Below are positions 13,984 to 23,314 of a DNA stretch of 64,000 bases, in pieces. The notes below the pieces were generated by a model, which saw only the letters and a list, made by a program, of their open reading frames with translations, was not told the origin of the DNA and searched no databases. Source of the stretch: CAZEDU01 sp964511185 (GTDB lineage Bacteria; Myxococcota; Myxococcia; Myxococcales; Myxococcaceae); NCBI GenBank assembly GCA_964511185.1, contig CAZEDU010000007.1, forward strand, positions 1 to 64,000, given 5' to 3'. The position numbers were made by a program, and so were the translations under genes. Position 1 is the stretch's first letter; each line of letters begins with the position of its first letter.

Positions 13984-16472
13984 CGCGCGTCGTACCGCTG
14001 CAAGAGCCCCACTTCGTAGAGCTGCCCGTGCTGGCCGAACAGGTACAGCACGTAATCGGTCCGCTTCCGTCCGACCTCGTCCGCCGTCGGCCGGCGGAGC
14101 ACCCACAGCTTGCCTTTCTCTCCAACCCACGGCTGGCCGCCGTCGGCCAGCGTCACCGCGCGCCACGTCATCGTCTTGCCCGGCCCGCCATCGGGGAACT
14201 TGGTGTCGAGCTTGCCGTCGTCGAGCCCGTCGCCCCCGGCGACGTAGAGGCCCGACTCCGCCAGCGCGACGGGCCAGCCGCCCAGGTTCTCGTAGTCGAG
14301 CACGCGGTCGGTGCCGCCGTCCGGCGTGTCGCGCGGCAACGACTGCACGAGCGGAAACCCGCCCGGCAACGTGAACACCGTGCCGTCGCGATAGCCGACG
14401 CGCCCCAAGCCGCCGCGGGGATGGTCCATCCACACCTCCACCGGCTCGCCCGCAGACAACAGAATCGGCCGGGCGCTCCAGCGCGGCGGCTGCCCGCTCA
14501 AGGAGAACTCGTACAGGTTGCGCGACGTCACCAGGTAGCCGCGCGCGAAGCGCTCGCCGTCGGTGCCCAAGCCCGAGCGCTCGAGCGTCATCGACCGAAT
14601 CGGGAAGCTCGGCTCGGGCGTGAGCTGCGGCGAGATGCTGCCTTGCAGGCCGGGCGCCTCGGCCGGCGTCGCAGGCCGCGGGTAGAAGTACAGGCTGTCG
14701 TCCGCGGTCAGGACCATCGACCGGAGCACGCCGGACTCGTCGTTGAACGCCTCGGCGAAGAAGGGCTCGCGCGCGGGGTCTCCCCGGCCGTCGACCAAGC
14801 GCGGACCGAAGGACAACGCCAGGCCGCCCACGCCGCCGTCCGGGACGTGCCTCACCTGCGCCAAGTCCCCCGACGAGAGCACCAGCCACCCGTTCGATTC
14901 GCCGATGTTGGTGCGCGGGTACGTCCCCAACGCGAGCGACGCGCCGGTGAGCTGCTCGAGCCTGAGCGCGAGAAAGCCGTCCGGCCAGAGCGGCGAGGCG
15001 ACGTAGCGGTCGGCCACCACCAGCGGGAACTGCGCGCCCGCGTCGATGGCGGACAGGTCCATCGAGCCCATCGAGAGCGGCACCCGGTCCAGCCGCGCGG
15101 GCGCGAGCAACGAGAGCCGCTCCCCCGCCCAGAGCTCGCCGCGCCGGCCCCCGAGCACCGCCACGTCGCCGAGGGTGGTGTCGACCACGCTGCGCCGGCT
15201 CGCCCCCGCCCCGGCTTCGTTGACCTGGCTCCAGTCGATGGGGTCGGCCAACGGCTCGGTGAGGCACGGTCCCTGAAACTGCGGACCGGCGGGCCCCACC
15301 ACCTTCACCAGCGCCCGGCCGCGGCCTTCCGCCGCCTCGCAGAGCACCTCGACGAAGGTGCCCGCCTGAATCGCCGGCGAGAACGAGACGATGCGCCCGT
15401 TTCCGCACGGCCGGCAGTCCGCCCACGCCCGCGTCGCGCGCGCGCCCGACACGTCGCGCGACACCGACCACGTGGAGAGCACCCGCTGCGCGCCATCGAG
15501 CGGGAGCACGCCGCCGTCAAAGTAGAGCGCCGGGCCCGGCGCGGTCACCGCCCACAGGTTGCCGCTCCGGTCGTGCCGGAACGAAAACGGCGGCACCAGG
15601 TCCAGGTCCTCGTCGTTGATCCGCACCCAAACGTCCTGCTCGGGGCTCGCCTCGGGCCCCTTTTGCGCCCGGTAGTAGAACGCGCGCGGCGACACCACGA
15701 CGGGCACCACCAGCTCTTCGCCCGGGTTGGCCGTCTCGAACACGCGGCGCGGCAGCCACCGCACCTCGCGCACCCAGGCGCGGCCCACCCACTCTTGAGG
15801 GTCCGCGCCGCCGTCGACCACGAAGGGGCGAAAGCGCTGCTCGTTGGGGAGCGCCCCCGGCACCACCTCGCCGGCGCCCAACAGCCCGAACGTCTGCCGG
15901 CCGACCGCCTTCAAGTATCCGCCGTCGGGTGCGGGGGAGACGCGCAAGGCCACGAAGTCGTCGAGCGGGTTGCCGTTCAGCGCGTTGGCCGGCGCGCCTT
16001 CCTTCAGCTCGAGCACGCGCCCGTCGCTCGTCACCACCCAGTACGCGTCCCCGAGCGCCGCGCCGCCCACCCCGTCGACCGCGGGCACGCTGAGCGGATG
16101 AAGCTTCGCGTCCTCGAGGAGGTACGCCTCCAGCTCTCCGCCCTGCTCGAGCAGCGCCGCCGCGCGTCGACCGCGCGGGTCCGGCAGCACCGCGCGCACC
16201 GGGCCGCGCAGCACGGCGGGGAAGCGCGCGACGCCCGCGTCAATCACCGGCAGGGGCGGCGCGCCTTCGAACTGCGGGCCTTCGTACTGAAAGTGGTGGC
16301 AGACGTTGCTCACGCCGCACACCCAGCCGTCCGGGCACGCCGCGTCGCGCGCGCCTTCGGGCAGCGAGAAGTCGCACGGGAACGCGTTGCCCTTGTCCAC
16401 GAGCAGCCCCGAGCAGGCCAACCCCGCGACCCAGAGCGCGGCGGCCACGGCCGCGCGTGCGGCGCGGCTCAT
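13980..16472 (-). CDS. Large secreted lipoprotein, paired with TolB-like protein (cassette 1)
   Basis: 830 residues. The start at 16472 gives a signal peptide with lipobox GLAC (Cys about 20) and overlaps the preceding TolB-like gene by 4 bp (ATGA). A single Cys repeat (CPDGWVCGVSNVC, about residues 46-58) follows. The rest is a long strand-rich region with many DGG turns and a CxxC pair (ADCRPCGNG). It is a distant paralogue of the 899-residue lipoprotein at 18186-20885: both share the leader, the Cys repeat and a final VLEVWxD...GLRDG/GYRDG-type region. It probably forms a beta-propeller-like surface protein; no ligand is known. Confidence 0.75.
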   Translation of the reverse strand: MSRAARAAVAAALWVAGLACSGLLVDKGNAFPCDFSLPEGARDAACPDGWVCGVSNVCHHFQYEGPQFEGAPPLPVIDAGVARFPAVLRGPVRAVLPDPRGRRAAALLEQGGELEAYLLEDAKLHPLSVPAVDGVGGAALGDAYWVVTSDGRVLELKEGAPANALNGNPLDDFVALRVSPAPDGGYLKAVGRQTFGLLGAGEVVPGALPNEQRFRPFVVDGGADPQEWVGRAWVREVRWLPRRVFETANPGEELVVPVVVSPRAFYYRAQKGPEASPEQDVWVRINDEDLDLVPPFSFRHDRSGNLWAVTAPGPALYFDGGVLPLDGAQRVLSTWSVSRDVSGARATRAWADCRPCGNGRIVSFSPAIQAGTFVEVLCEAAEGRGRALVKVVGPAGPQFQGPCLTEPLADPIDWSQVNEAGAGASRRSVVDTTLGDVAVLGGRRGELWAGERLSLLAPARLDRVPLSMGSMDLSAIDAGAQFPLVVADRYVASPLWPDGFLALRLEQLTGASLALGTYPRTNIGESNGWLVLSSGDLAQVRHVPDGGVGGLALSFGPRLVDGRGDPAREPFFAEAFNDESGVLRSMVLTADDSLYFYPRPATPAEAPGLQGSISPQLTPEPSFPIRSMTLERSGLGTDGERFARGYLVTSRNLYEFSLSGQPPRWSARPILLSAGEPVEVWMDHPRGGLGRVGYRDGTVFTLPGGFPLVQSLPRDTPDGGTDRVLDYENLGGWPVALAESGLYVAGGDGLDDGKLDTKFPDGGPGKTMTWRAVTLADGGQPWVGEKGKLWVLRRPTADEVGRKRTDYVLYLFGQHGQLYEVGLLQRYDAR

Positions 16473-17344
16473 GGAAACACCCCCGCCAGGCCGACGCCCT
16501 GGCCCGCAGGCCCCAGCGCCAGACGAGGCCCCGCGCCGGACGAAGGCATCAGGTACACGCCCAAGCCGGTGAGCACCGCGCCACCCGCCATCAGGCCGAT
16601 GGAGAGGCTCTTCTGAGAGGCGAGCGCGCGGTCCTGCGCGACGTAGTAGTCGCGCGGCCTCAAGTTGGCGCCGTGGCAGTTCTCGCCCACCGGGCCGCCC
16701 GGGCACAGCTCGTCGTTGAGCGCGGCCTGCCGCGAGAGCGCGAGCATCATCGAGAAGCCGCCCGCCAAGAGCGCGGCGCCGCCGGTGGAGAGGAGGACGA
16801 TTTGCCCGACCCGCGAGGGCGGCGGCGGCAGCGGCGCGCCGGTCGCCTCCGCCACCGCGTACGGGACCTGCTCGCGCAAGACCGCCAAGTCGTTCGCCAG
16901 CCGCGTGCTGCGCCCCACCGGCTGCCCCTTCACCGTGTCGAGCATCTGCAGCGAGAGCTGAAACGTGGTCCCCAAGCGCGACAGCGCGCCCGACAGCACG
17001 AACCGCGCGCCGACCGCCTCGCCCATGCCGCTCGCGCACGCGCCTTCGTCCTGGGAGCACAGCCCCAGAATCTGCCGCTGCCGCTCCGCGCCGACGATAG
17101 TCTGCAAGTCCTTCTCGGAGATGACCTTGAAGAGCTTGCGCTCCGAGAGCGACTGCACCGCCGCGTCGGTGATGGCGGCGGCCTGCTCGGGCGAGGCGCC
17201 TTGGGCCTGCAGGCTCGAGACGAGCAGGGTGGGCTTTTCGCTTTCCTGCGCGGGTTGGCCTTCAGCCGCGCGCGCCGGCACCGCGAGCGCGCACAACAGC
17301 CAGAGCACCGCTTTCCAGGGGAGGCCTTTTTCGCGTGGCATCAA
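16469..17344 (-). CDS. TolB-N/CsgG-like exported protein with two C-terminal TM helices (cassette 1)
   Basis: 291 residues (or 290 from ATG 17341). A signal peptide (AVLWLLCALAVPARA) leads into an alpha/beta domain like the N-terminal part of TolB/CsgG-type proteins, with ERQRQILG and PYAVAEATGAPLPPPPSR. Two hydrophobic helices follow (about 180-205 and 250-272). It is a clear paralogue of the 267-residue protein at 20882-21685, which shares the ERQRQ-LG and PYAVAEATG-PLPPPPSR blocks. Both sit directly before a large lipoprotein, so the pair is probably a functional unit. Its start overlaps the 3' end of the upstream gene by 83 bp, more than usual, but the signal peptide supports it. Confidence 0.75.
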   Translation of the reverse strand: MMPREKGLPWKAVLWLLCALAVPARAAEGQPAQESEKPTLLVSSLQAQGASPEQAAAITDAAVQSLSERKLFKVISEKDLQTIVGAERQRQILGLCSQDEGACASGMGEAVGARFVLSGALSRLGTTFQLSLQMLDTVKGQPVGRSTRLANDLAVLREQVPYAVAEATGAPLPPPPSRVGQIVLLSTGGAALLAGGFSMMLALSRQAALNDELCPGGPVGENCHGANLRPRDYYVAQDRALASQKSLSIGLMAGGAVLTGLGVYLMPSSGAGPRLALGPAGQGVGLAGVFP

Positions 17345-18083
17345 GGGCGCGAGCGTATTCGCCCCGGTCGACGGGTCGCCATTCGAAAAAGGCCGCCCAG
17401 AACGTGGCGTGCATCAGCGCCTCGGCCCCGTCTTTCGGCCGCCGCACCGGCGCGAGCCGCGACCGCCGCTGCGCCCAGCGCAGGAGCTTCCCGCTCGGGT
17501 CGGCGGCGGCGATGCGGCCCCACAGCTCCAGGTAGTCGCGCTCGGCGAAGGACCACTCGCGCTCGAGCTGGCGAAGCTGCTTCTCGTCGAGGCGAAGCGG
17601 GAGCGGCTTGCCGAACAGCTCCTCGAGGAAGGCGCCCAGCGCGCCGACGCGCTGCACGGCGGCGTCGGACTGGGGCAACAGCCCCCGCAGCTCCGCCCAA
17701 GGCGACCGGACAGCGCCCCGCCGGGAGAGCAGCGCCGTCTTGAGTCCGGCGAGCGCGGACGCCACGTCGGGCAGGTCGCGCCCCGCCTTGCGCGCGCAGA
17801 GGTGGATCAGCCGCTCCCGCACGCGCGCCAGCTCGGCGACGCACGAAGACATCGCGTCGTCCGCCGGCCACGCCTCGACCTCCGCCCGGCGCTGCGCGCG
17901 CGCGAGCACCGCGTCGATTCGCGCCGCGTTGGCCTCACACCACTCGATGAGGCCGTACGCGCGCGACAGACGCGCGCGCCAGAAGATGCCGCGGCCGCCG
18001 TCGAGCAGCGCGCGGTAGAGCCGCCGCGCCTCGAACAGCAGCGCCGCGTCGTCTTCGAGCTGGGTCTGGTGCGCGCCCTCCAT
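17262..18083 (-). CDS. Hypothetical protein between the two TolB/lipoprotein cassettes
   Basis: 273 residues, mostly predicted helix and rich in Ala, Arg, Glu and Leu, with a few Trp. No signal peptide or membrane segment is evident, so probably cytoplasmic. I recognise no family or motif. Its last 27 codons overlap the start of the TolB-like gene of cassette 1 in another frame; if that gene starts where proposed, the two are coupled. It separates the duplicated cassettes and has no counterpart beside cassette 2. The frame is long and unbroken and in the same direction as its neighbours. Confidence 0.6.
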   Translation of the reverse strand: MEGAHQTQLEDDAALLFEARRLYRALLDGGRGIFWRARLSRAYGLIEWCEANAARIDAVLARAQRRAEVEAWPADDAMSSCVAELARVRERLIHLCARKAGRDLPDVASALAGLKTALLSRRGAVRSPWAELRGLLPQSDAAVQRVGALGAFLEELFGKPLPLRLDEKQLRQLEREWSFAERDYLELWGRIAAADPSGKLLRWAQRRSRLAPVRRPKDGAEALMHATFWAAFFEWRPVDRGEYARALDATRKRPPLESGALAVVRARGAGARG

Positions 18084-18185
18084 CGCGCCGTGGAAGCTAA
18101 GCCGCGTTCGACGTCCGCGCCGCCGCGCGCGTGCGCTACGAGACGAATCCGCCCGGCTTGTTTCGCGCAGCGAACGAACGCGCGC

Positions 18186-20885
18186 TCACGGCGGGCAGCT
18201 GGCCGGCTTCACCCGCGTCGCCGCGCCGCGACCGGTGAAGACGTACAGCGTGTCGCGCAGCGGGATGAGGCTGCCGCGGTCGAGCCCGTCGGGCACCGGC
18301 CCCGCGAGGAAGCCGCCCGCGAGGCTCTCCTTCACCCAGCTCCCCACCCCGCTGCCGTCCTGGCTGGGCTTGAGCCGGTACAACCCGCCCTTGGCGAGCG
18401 CGTAGGTCTGACCGCACAGGTGCGCGAAGTCCGCGACGCTCGTCTCGTCGGGGACGGGCGGCGCCAAGAGCACCCGGCTGGGCAGCGAGAAGACCTTGCC
18501 GTCGCGCAGCCCGACGCGCGCCTTGGCCCCGTCGGCCCACACCTCGAGCGCGTCGCCGTCCGGCAAGAGCAGCTCGGTGGCGCGCCAACGCGTCTCGGTC
18601 TCCGCCCGCACCGAATAGAGCGCGGTGCCGGTCAACGCGTAGGCGCTCATCAAGGAAGTGCCGCCGTCGAAGGCCATCGGGGGCACCGCCGCGAGCGAGA
18701 GGATGGGGCTGGTGGGAGCGGGCGTGAGCCGCTGCAGGAGCACCGTCTGCCCAGCGTCGGCGATGTCGATGGTCCCCTTGGGCGAGTGGCGGGGGTCGGG
18801 CACCGGAGCGGCGTAGAGCGTGTCGTGCGCGCTGACGAGCAGCTGCACCCCGCCCGTGGCGCGCGGTGCGAGCGTCGCGCGCACGGGCGTCTTGAAGCGG
18901 TCGGGCGTCGTGTCGACGCGGCCGAAGACTTCGAGCCCTTCCGACTCGGGCACCGTGGGGTCCGAGCGCAGCTGCACCAGCGACCGGTTGCCCATCACCA
19001 CCCAGCGCACGGTGCCGTGGACGGCCGCGAGCGGAACCAGCCCGCGCTCCACGTCGACGTCCTGCGCGGCGAGGCCGATTTGGTCGTTCTCGAAGCCGAC
19101 CAGGGAGTCGGTGAAGACGACCGGAATCGACAGCCCGCCGTCGGGCGCGTCGAAGAGCAGCTCGGCGATGCCCTCCGCCTTCCGGTCGAACAGCACCGGC
19201 TTCGCGGTCGACGGCTGCTCACCGAACCAGAGCTCGCCGGAGCGGCCGGCGTGGCCGAACAGCTGCGGCGCGCTCGTCTGCGCCAGCGTCGCTTCGGAGA
19301 ACAGCACCGAATCGCTCGAGAGCTCCTCGCGCTCGCAGCCGCCGCCGTGCCGCGCGAGCAGCCGGTACGTCTGCACGACGGACGAGGTCGCGCTCGCCTG
19401 ACAGCGCACCTCGAAGCCAGCGCCGCGCTCGTCGCGCACCGGCCGGTAGTCGACGAGCCGGGCCGTGCCGGGACACGCGCGACAGTCCCGGGCGAGCGGC
19501 GCGTCGAGCTGCCAGGCGGGCCGACACAGGTCGCTCATGTTGCTGCGGTCGCAGTGCTGCGCGGCGACCATGCCCGCCACGTCGACCAAGGTGAGGACCA
19601 CCGCGTCGCCGACCGGCGGCGGGCTGGACAGTCCGCCGCCCACCCAGCCTTCGACGGCCAAGAGCCCGCTCGCGCTGGTGCGGAAGGAGCGCGCGTACAG
19701 CATGGTCGGCTCGTTCGAAGGGCCGCAGCGCGTGTTGTGCAGCCGGTGCAAAAACCAGTTGCTCCAATTGCCGGGCGGCTCGAGCGCGGTCGCCGCGGTG
19801 CTGATGAAGAGCCCGTGGTCGGTGGCGGCGACCAGGCATTGCTCGCCCGCCACGTCGAAGCCCGCCATGTCGTAGACGCGGGCGGTGCCGCCGTCGAGCA
19901 AGAGCGGCGGGCTGGCCTGAATCGCGTTCGGCGCGCCGGGCCGATGGTAGAAGACGCTGCTTTGCTCCGGGCCGAAGCACGCGAGCAGGGTCGACGTGCC
20001 CTGCGACAGGCGCAGCGCATCGGCGGATACCGGGGTGCCGCCGGAGGTCAAGCTGCGCAGCGCCGGCAGGCCGCCGTCCAGCGGATACTCCAGCTCGGAC
20101 AGCCCGTTCGAGAGCACGTAGACGCGGTTGCCCGAAGCGGCCAAGCCCGCATCCGCGGCGATGCGGCCGGCGTCGCCCGGCGGCGTCGGGTGCACGAGCC
20201 ACCCCGCGGTGGGGCCGTCGTTTCCGAGCCCGGTGACGAACCCCAGCTGGCCGTCGATGGCGTAGGCGATGGACCGGTAGGGCCGGCCGTTGAACGGAAC
20301 GCCCTGCGGGGTGCCGCCGTCGGGCAGCGGCAGCGCGCTCTCCTGGTACGGCAGCGTGAAGGCGACGTGGCTGGGCGCCTGGGCGAACAGCTTCGGGCTC
20401 ACCCGCTCCACCGAGCCCAGCGGGATGTCGTGGGTCGGCAGCGCCTCGGGGGCCGGGTCGACGCAGCGCCCGTCGACGCCGCACCGCCAGCCCTGCGTGC
20501 AGTCGTTGTCGCCCGCGCAGCGGTGGGCGCCCGCAACCGCCGTGTCGAGGCAGACGCCCTCCAGGCCGCAGCGCCAACCGGGCGCGCAGTCGTCGACGTC
20601 CGACCGGCACGGCACCGCGCCCGCATCCAGCCGGTCGTAGCAGCGGCCGCCCGCGCCGCAGTGCCAGCCCTGCTCGCAGTCGTCGGACGTCTCGCACAGG
20701 TACGGCGCGGCGACCGCGGTGTCGTGGCAGAACTCCTCGAGGCCGCAGCGCCAACCTTCGGGGCAGCTGTCTTGGCCGCCGTCGCGTTGGCACCGGTAGG
20801 CGCGCGGCGTCTCCAGGTCGACGCAGGTCGGACACGCCGCCCAGAGCAACGCGAGCGCCGTCCACCCGAGCAGGCGCGCGTTCAT
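18186..20885 (-). CDS. Large Cys-rich lipoprotein, paired with TolB-like protein (cassette 2)
   Basis: 899 residues. The ATG at 20885 overlaps the stop of the TolB-like gene by 4 bp and gives a hydrophobic leader with lipobox LLWAAC. Four ~28-residue Cys repeats follow (pattern C-x-D/S-x-DC-x-x-GWRCG-x-x-G-x-C, residues about 30-145). A long beta-rich region with CxxC sites and many DGG turns comes next. It is a paralogue of the 830-residue lipoprotein. It is probably anchored in the outer membrane with a repeat stalk and a propeller-like head; that part is inference from composition and repeat pattern. No enzymatic motif is visible. Confidence 0.75.
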   Translation of the reverse strand: MNARLLGWTALALLWAACPTCVDLETPRAYRCQRDGGQDSCPEGWRCGLEEFCHDTAVAAPYLCETSDDCEQGWHCGAGGRCYDRLDAGAVPCRSDVDDCAPGWRCGLEGVCLDTAVAGAHRCAGDNDCTQGWRCGVDGRCVDPAPEALPTHDIPLGSVERVSPKLFAQAPSHVAFTLPYQESALPLPDGGTPQGVPFNGRPYRSIAYAIDGQLGFVTGLGNDGPTAGWLVHPTPPGDAGRIAADAGLAASGNRVYVLSNGLSELEYPLDGGLPALRSLTSGGTPVSADALRLSQGTSTLLACFGPEQSSVFYHRPGAPNAIQASPPLLLDGGTARVYDMAGFDVAGEQCLVAATDHGLFISTAATALEPPGNWSNWFLHRLHNTRCGPSNEPTMLYARSFRTSASGLLAVEGWVGGGLSSPPPVGDAVVLTLVDVAGMVAAQHCDRSNMSDLCRPAWQLDAPLARDCRACPGTARLVDYRPVRDERGAGFEVRCQASATSSVVQTYRLLARHGGGCEREELSSDSVLFSEATLAQTSAPQLFGHAGRSGELWFGEQPSTAKPVLFDRKAEGIAELLFDAPDGGLSIPVVFTDSLVGFENDQIGLAAQDVDVERGLVPLAAVHGTVRWVVMGNRSLVQLRSDPTVPESEGLEVFGRVDTTPDRFKTPVRATLAPRATGGVQLLVSAHDTLYAAPVPDPRHSPKGTIDIADAGQTVLLQRLTPAPTSPILSLAAVPPMAFDGGTSLMSAYALTGTALYSVRAETETRWRATELLLPDGDALEVWADGAKARVGLRDGKVFSLPSRVLLAPPVPDETSVADFAHLCGQTYALAKGGLYRLKPSQDGSGVGSWVKESLAGGFLAGPVPDGLDRGSLIPLRDTLYVFTGRGAATRVKPASCPP

Positions 20886-21685
20886 GGGAACACCCCGACG
20901 AGGGCAGCGCCCAGGCCGGTCGCCACGACGTTGAGCTGCTTTCCACCGCTCGACGGGACGTCCGAAGGGTTGAGCAGAATCCCCGCGGTGAGCAACCCGG
21001 CGCCGGCCGCCGCGACCGCCAGCGCGATGGTCTTGTCTTGCGCGGCGCTCTGGGCGCGCCGCTCGTAGTCTTCGTAGCGCGCGAACGAGCCCGGGACCGA
21101 CGCTTCGAGCTCGCCGTTGAGCTGCGCCTCGCGCGAGAGCGCGAGCATGCCGAACACGCCGCCGCCGATGACCGCCGCGGCGCCCGTGCCCATCAGCGCA
21201 TACGGCAGCACGCGCGACGGCGGCGGGGGCAGCGGGGTGCCCGTCGCTTCCGCCACCGCGTACGGCAGCTGCGCCTGCAGCGCGGCCAGGTCCGGGGCGA
21301 TGCGCGTCGACCGGCCAATCGGCTGCGCCTTGGTCGAGTCCATCGTCTGCAAGGTGAGCTGGAACGCCTCGCCGAGCTTGGCGACCGAGCCGTTCATCAC
21401 GAAGCGGGCGCCGAGCGCGCCGGTCAGCTCGGTCAAGCACGAGGTGTCGTCGGAGCAGCCCAGCATCTGCCGCTGCCGCTCCAGGCCGAGCATCGTGGCG
21501 ATGTCCTTCGACGAGAGCACGTCGAAGAAGCCGCGGGCGGCCACCTCGGTGCTCAAGGCCTCCGTGAGCGCGCCGGCGACCTGCGGCTCGACGCCGCCCG
21601 CGGGCGTTAAATCCAAGACCACCAGCTTCGGTTTCTCGGTGGCAGCAGACGTCGCGACCAGCACCGCGAGCGCAAGGGCGTGCAT
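20882..21685 (-). CDS. TolB-N/CsgG-like exported protein with two C-terminal TM helices (cassette 2)
   Basis: 267 residues with a signal peptide (ALAVLVATSAA), an alpha/beta domain containing LVVLDLTPAGGVEP, ERQRQMLG and PYAVAEATGTPLPPPPSR, and two hydrophobic helices (about 175-197 and 230-250). The domain resembles TolB N-terminal/CsgG-type domains found in secretion or outer-membrane assembly proteins. Cys residues in LGCSDDTSCLTEL match the paralogue's LGLCSQDEGACASGM spacing. It is coupled by ATGA overlap to the 899-residue lipoprotein. The role in assembling or regulating that lipoprotein is inferred only from pairing, which occurs twice. Confidence 0.75.
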   Translation of the reverse strand: MHALALAVLVATSAATEKPKLVVLDLTPAGGVEPQVAGALTEALSTEVAARGFFDVLSSKDIATMLGLERQRQMLGCSDDTSCLTELTGALGARFVMNGSVAKLGEAFQLTLQTMDSTKAQPIGRSTRIAPDLAALQAQLPYAVAEATGTPLPPPPSRVLPYALMGTGAAAVIGGGVFGMLALSREAQLNGELEASVPGSFARYEDYERRAQSAAQDKTIALAVAAAGAGLLTAGILLNPSDVPSSGGKQLNVVATGLGAALVGVFP

Positions 21686-21741
21686 GCGCGGGCGAGCTTA
21701 CCCGGGCGGGCCCCACGCGCCAGCCGCCATCACGCCCACAT

Positions 21742-22053
21742 CTACCGTCCTTCGCGCCGCGGCCGCATCCGCGCCAGCTCCCGCTCCACCGCGCGCTCCT
21801 CGCGCTCCGACTCCGGCCCCCAAAACAGCGTGAGCGCGTGTCCCACCAGCCCCAGCCCCCAGGCGACGAGGACCCAGAGGAACCACGGGTAGCGGGCGCC
21901 GGTGAGCAACCAGATGACGAACATGCCCGCGTTGCCGAAGACGAAGAGCAGCACATGGACCAGAAAGTCGTTGCGCGCGCGGACGCGCTTTCTGGCCCGG
22001 GCCTCGAGGGACCCTTCCCGCGCGGGGGCTGGCGACACGGCAGGCTCTTCCAT
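21742..22053 (-). CDS. 2TM-domain membrane protein
   Basis: 103 residues from ATG 22053. An upstream in-frame start would add 28 residues into a low-complexity region. After a Glu/Arg-rich N-terminal segment (RARKRVRARNDFLVHV) there are two transmembrane helices separated by a short loop with W/P residues (GARYPWFLW). A charged C-terminus (ESEREERAVEREL) follows. This is the arrangement of the small 2TM domain also found on histidine kinases and other proteins. No function is assigned. It follows dnaN by 100 bp on the same strand and may be read through from it. Confidence 0.7.
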   Translation of the reverse strand: MEEPAVSPAPAREGSLEARARKRVRARNDFLVHVLLFVFGNAGMFVIWLLTGARYPWFLWVLVAWGLGLVGHALTLFWGPESEREERAVERELARMRPRREGR

Positions 22054-22153
22054 CACGGCTCCTGCCGGCAGACTGTTCACGCCGCGGGCGCGCACCACCC
22101 AGCGAGGCGCGGCGCCGCTGCCTGCTCCCTCGCGCACCGTCCGGGCGCGCGCA

Positions 22154-23260
22154 TCAAACGCGCATCGGCATGACGACGGCCGTGTAGCTCTTGTCCTGCG
22201 GCGCGTGCAGCACGCCCGGGCTGTGCTCGTCGCCCAGCTCGACCGACACGTCCTCGGTGTCCATCACCGAGAGCACGTCGATGAGGTAGCGCGCGTTGAA
22301 GCCGATGGTGATGTCCGCGCCTTTGTACGGCACGGGCAGATCATCCTTCGCCTCCCCCAGGTCCGGGTTGTTCGCCGCGATGCGCAGCTGACCTTCGGCG
22401 AGCGACACCTTCACCGCGTTCGACTTGTCGGCCGACAGGAGCGAGATGCGCTTGAGCGCCTCCAAAAAGCGCAGCTTCGAGACGAGCAGCTGCTTCTCAC
22501 CCTGCTTGGGAATGACGCGCTGGTACTCGGGGAACTGCCCGTCGATGAGCCGCATCACCATGGTGAGGCCCGGCTTCTTGAAGAGCGCCGAGTTCTCGGC
22601 GAAGCCCAGGTGGCACTCGGCCTCGGGCGCCTCCTCGAGCAGCCGCTTGAGCTCGTACAGCCCCTTGCGCGGGATGATCACCCCGCTCTTGAGCTTGAAG
22701 TCGCCCGGCAGCTCGCGCTCGATCATCGCGAGCCGGTGGCCGTCGGTGGCCACCATGCGCACCTTGCCCTGCTCCTTGGGCTCGAAGAAGACGCCGTTCA
22801 GGATGTAGCGCGTCTCGTCCGAGGAGATGGCGAACTGGGTCTTCTTGATCATCTCCAGCAGCGTGGTGCCCGGCACCTTCACCAGCGGAGCGTTCTCTTC
22901 CTTCGGCAGCTTCGGGTACTCCTCCGGCGCCATGCCGACAATCTTGAAGTGCGCCGCCCCCGAGGAGAGCTCCGCGTAGTTGTTCGGCAGCTTGCGGATG
23001 GTGACGTGCGGCTCGGGCAGGTTCTGCACGATGTCGAAGAGGTACTTGGCCGACAGCGTCACCGCGCCCGGCTTGGTCACCTCGGCCGGGTGCTCGCTCA
23101 CCACGCCGATGTCCAGGTCGAACGCCGTCACCGTCACGCCGGTCTTGGTGGCGTTCAGCAGCACGTTGGCCAGAATGGGCATGGTGGTCTTGCGCTCCAC
23201 GATGCCTTGCGCGCGGTAGAGCGCTCGACGAAGCTCGTCGGCCGCAATACGAAATTCCAT
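22154..23260 (-). CDS. dnaN: DNA polymerase III beta subunit (sliding clamp)
   Basis: 368 residues, normal for the family. The N-terminus MEFRIAADELRRALYRAQGIVERKTTMPILANV is typical of DnaN and fixes the start at ATG 23260. ATDGHRLAMIE, LIDGQFPEYQRVIP and the C-terminal AVVMPMR are the clamp hallmarks. The ring dimer tethers polymerase III to DNA and recruits repair proteins. Unusually for an origin cluster, dnaN is not beside dnaA: about 12 kb of other genes lie between. The 54-bp divergent spacer towards the small Cys-rich gene should hold its promoter. Confidence 0.98.
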   Translation of the reverse strand: MEFRIAADELRRALYRAQGIVERKTTMPILANVLLNATKTGVTVTAFDLDIGVVSEHPAEVTKPGAVTLSAKYLFDIVQNLPEPHVTIRKLPNNYAELSSGAAHFKIVGMAPEEYPKLPKEENAPLVKVPGTTLLEMIKKTQFAISSDETRYILNGVFFEPKEQGKVRMVATDGHRLAMIERELPGDFKLKSGVIIPRKGLYELKRLLEEAPEAECHLGFAENSALFKKPGLTMVMRLIDGQFPEYQRVIPKQGEKQLLVSKLRFLEALKRISLLSADKSNAVKVSLAEGQLRIAANNPDLGEAKDDLPVPYKGADITIGFNARYLIDVLSVMDTEDVSVELGDEHSPGVLHAPQDKSYTAVVMPMRV

Positions 23261-23314
23261 GGTGCCCTCGAAAGCTTGAAGCTGTTTGAAGCGCGGTGTA
23301 GCACGAGGCCAAGC

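Noticed and set aside
12211..15471. A 1086-codon frame extending malQ upstream
   Set aside because: The extra N-terminal part is a shadow of the lipoprotein gene 13980-16472. MalQ begins at 13983, overlapping the lipoprotein stop by 4 bp.
13980..17060. A fusion reading of TolB-like and lipoprotein genes
   Set aside because: The frame before 16472 is a shadow. A signal peptide with lipobox at 16472 and a stop of the TolB-like gene at 16469 give two separate genes.
16965..21068. A 1367-codon plus-strand open frame across both cassettes
   Set aside because: Composition is Arg/Ala/Pro-rich with no domain. The minus-strand genes there have signal peptides, lipoboxes and paralogues.
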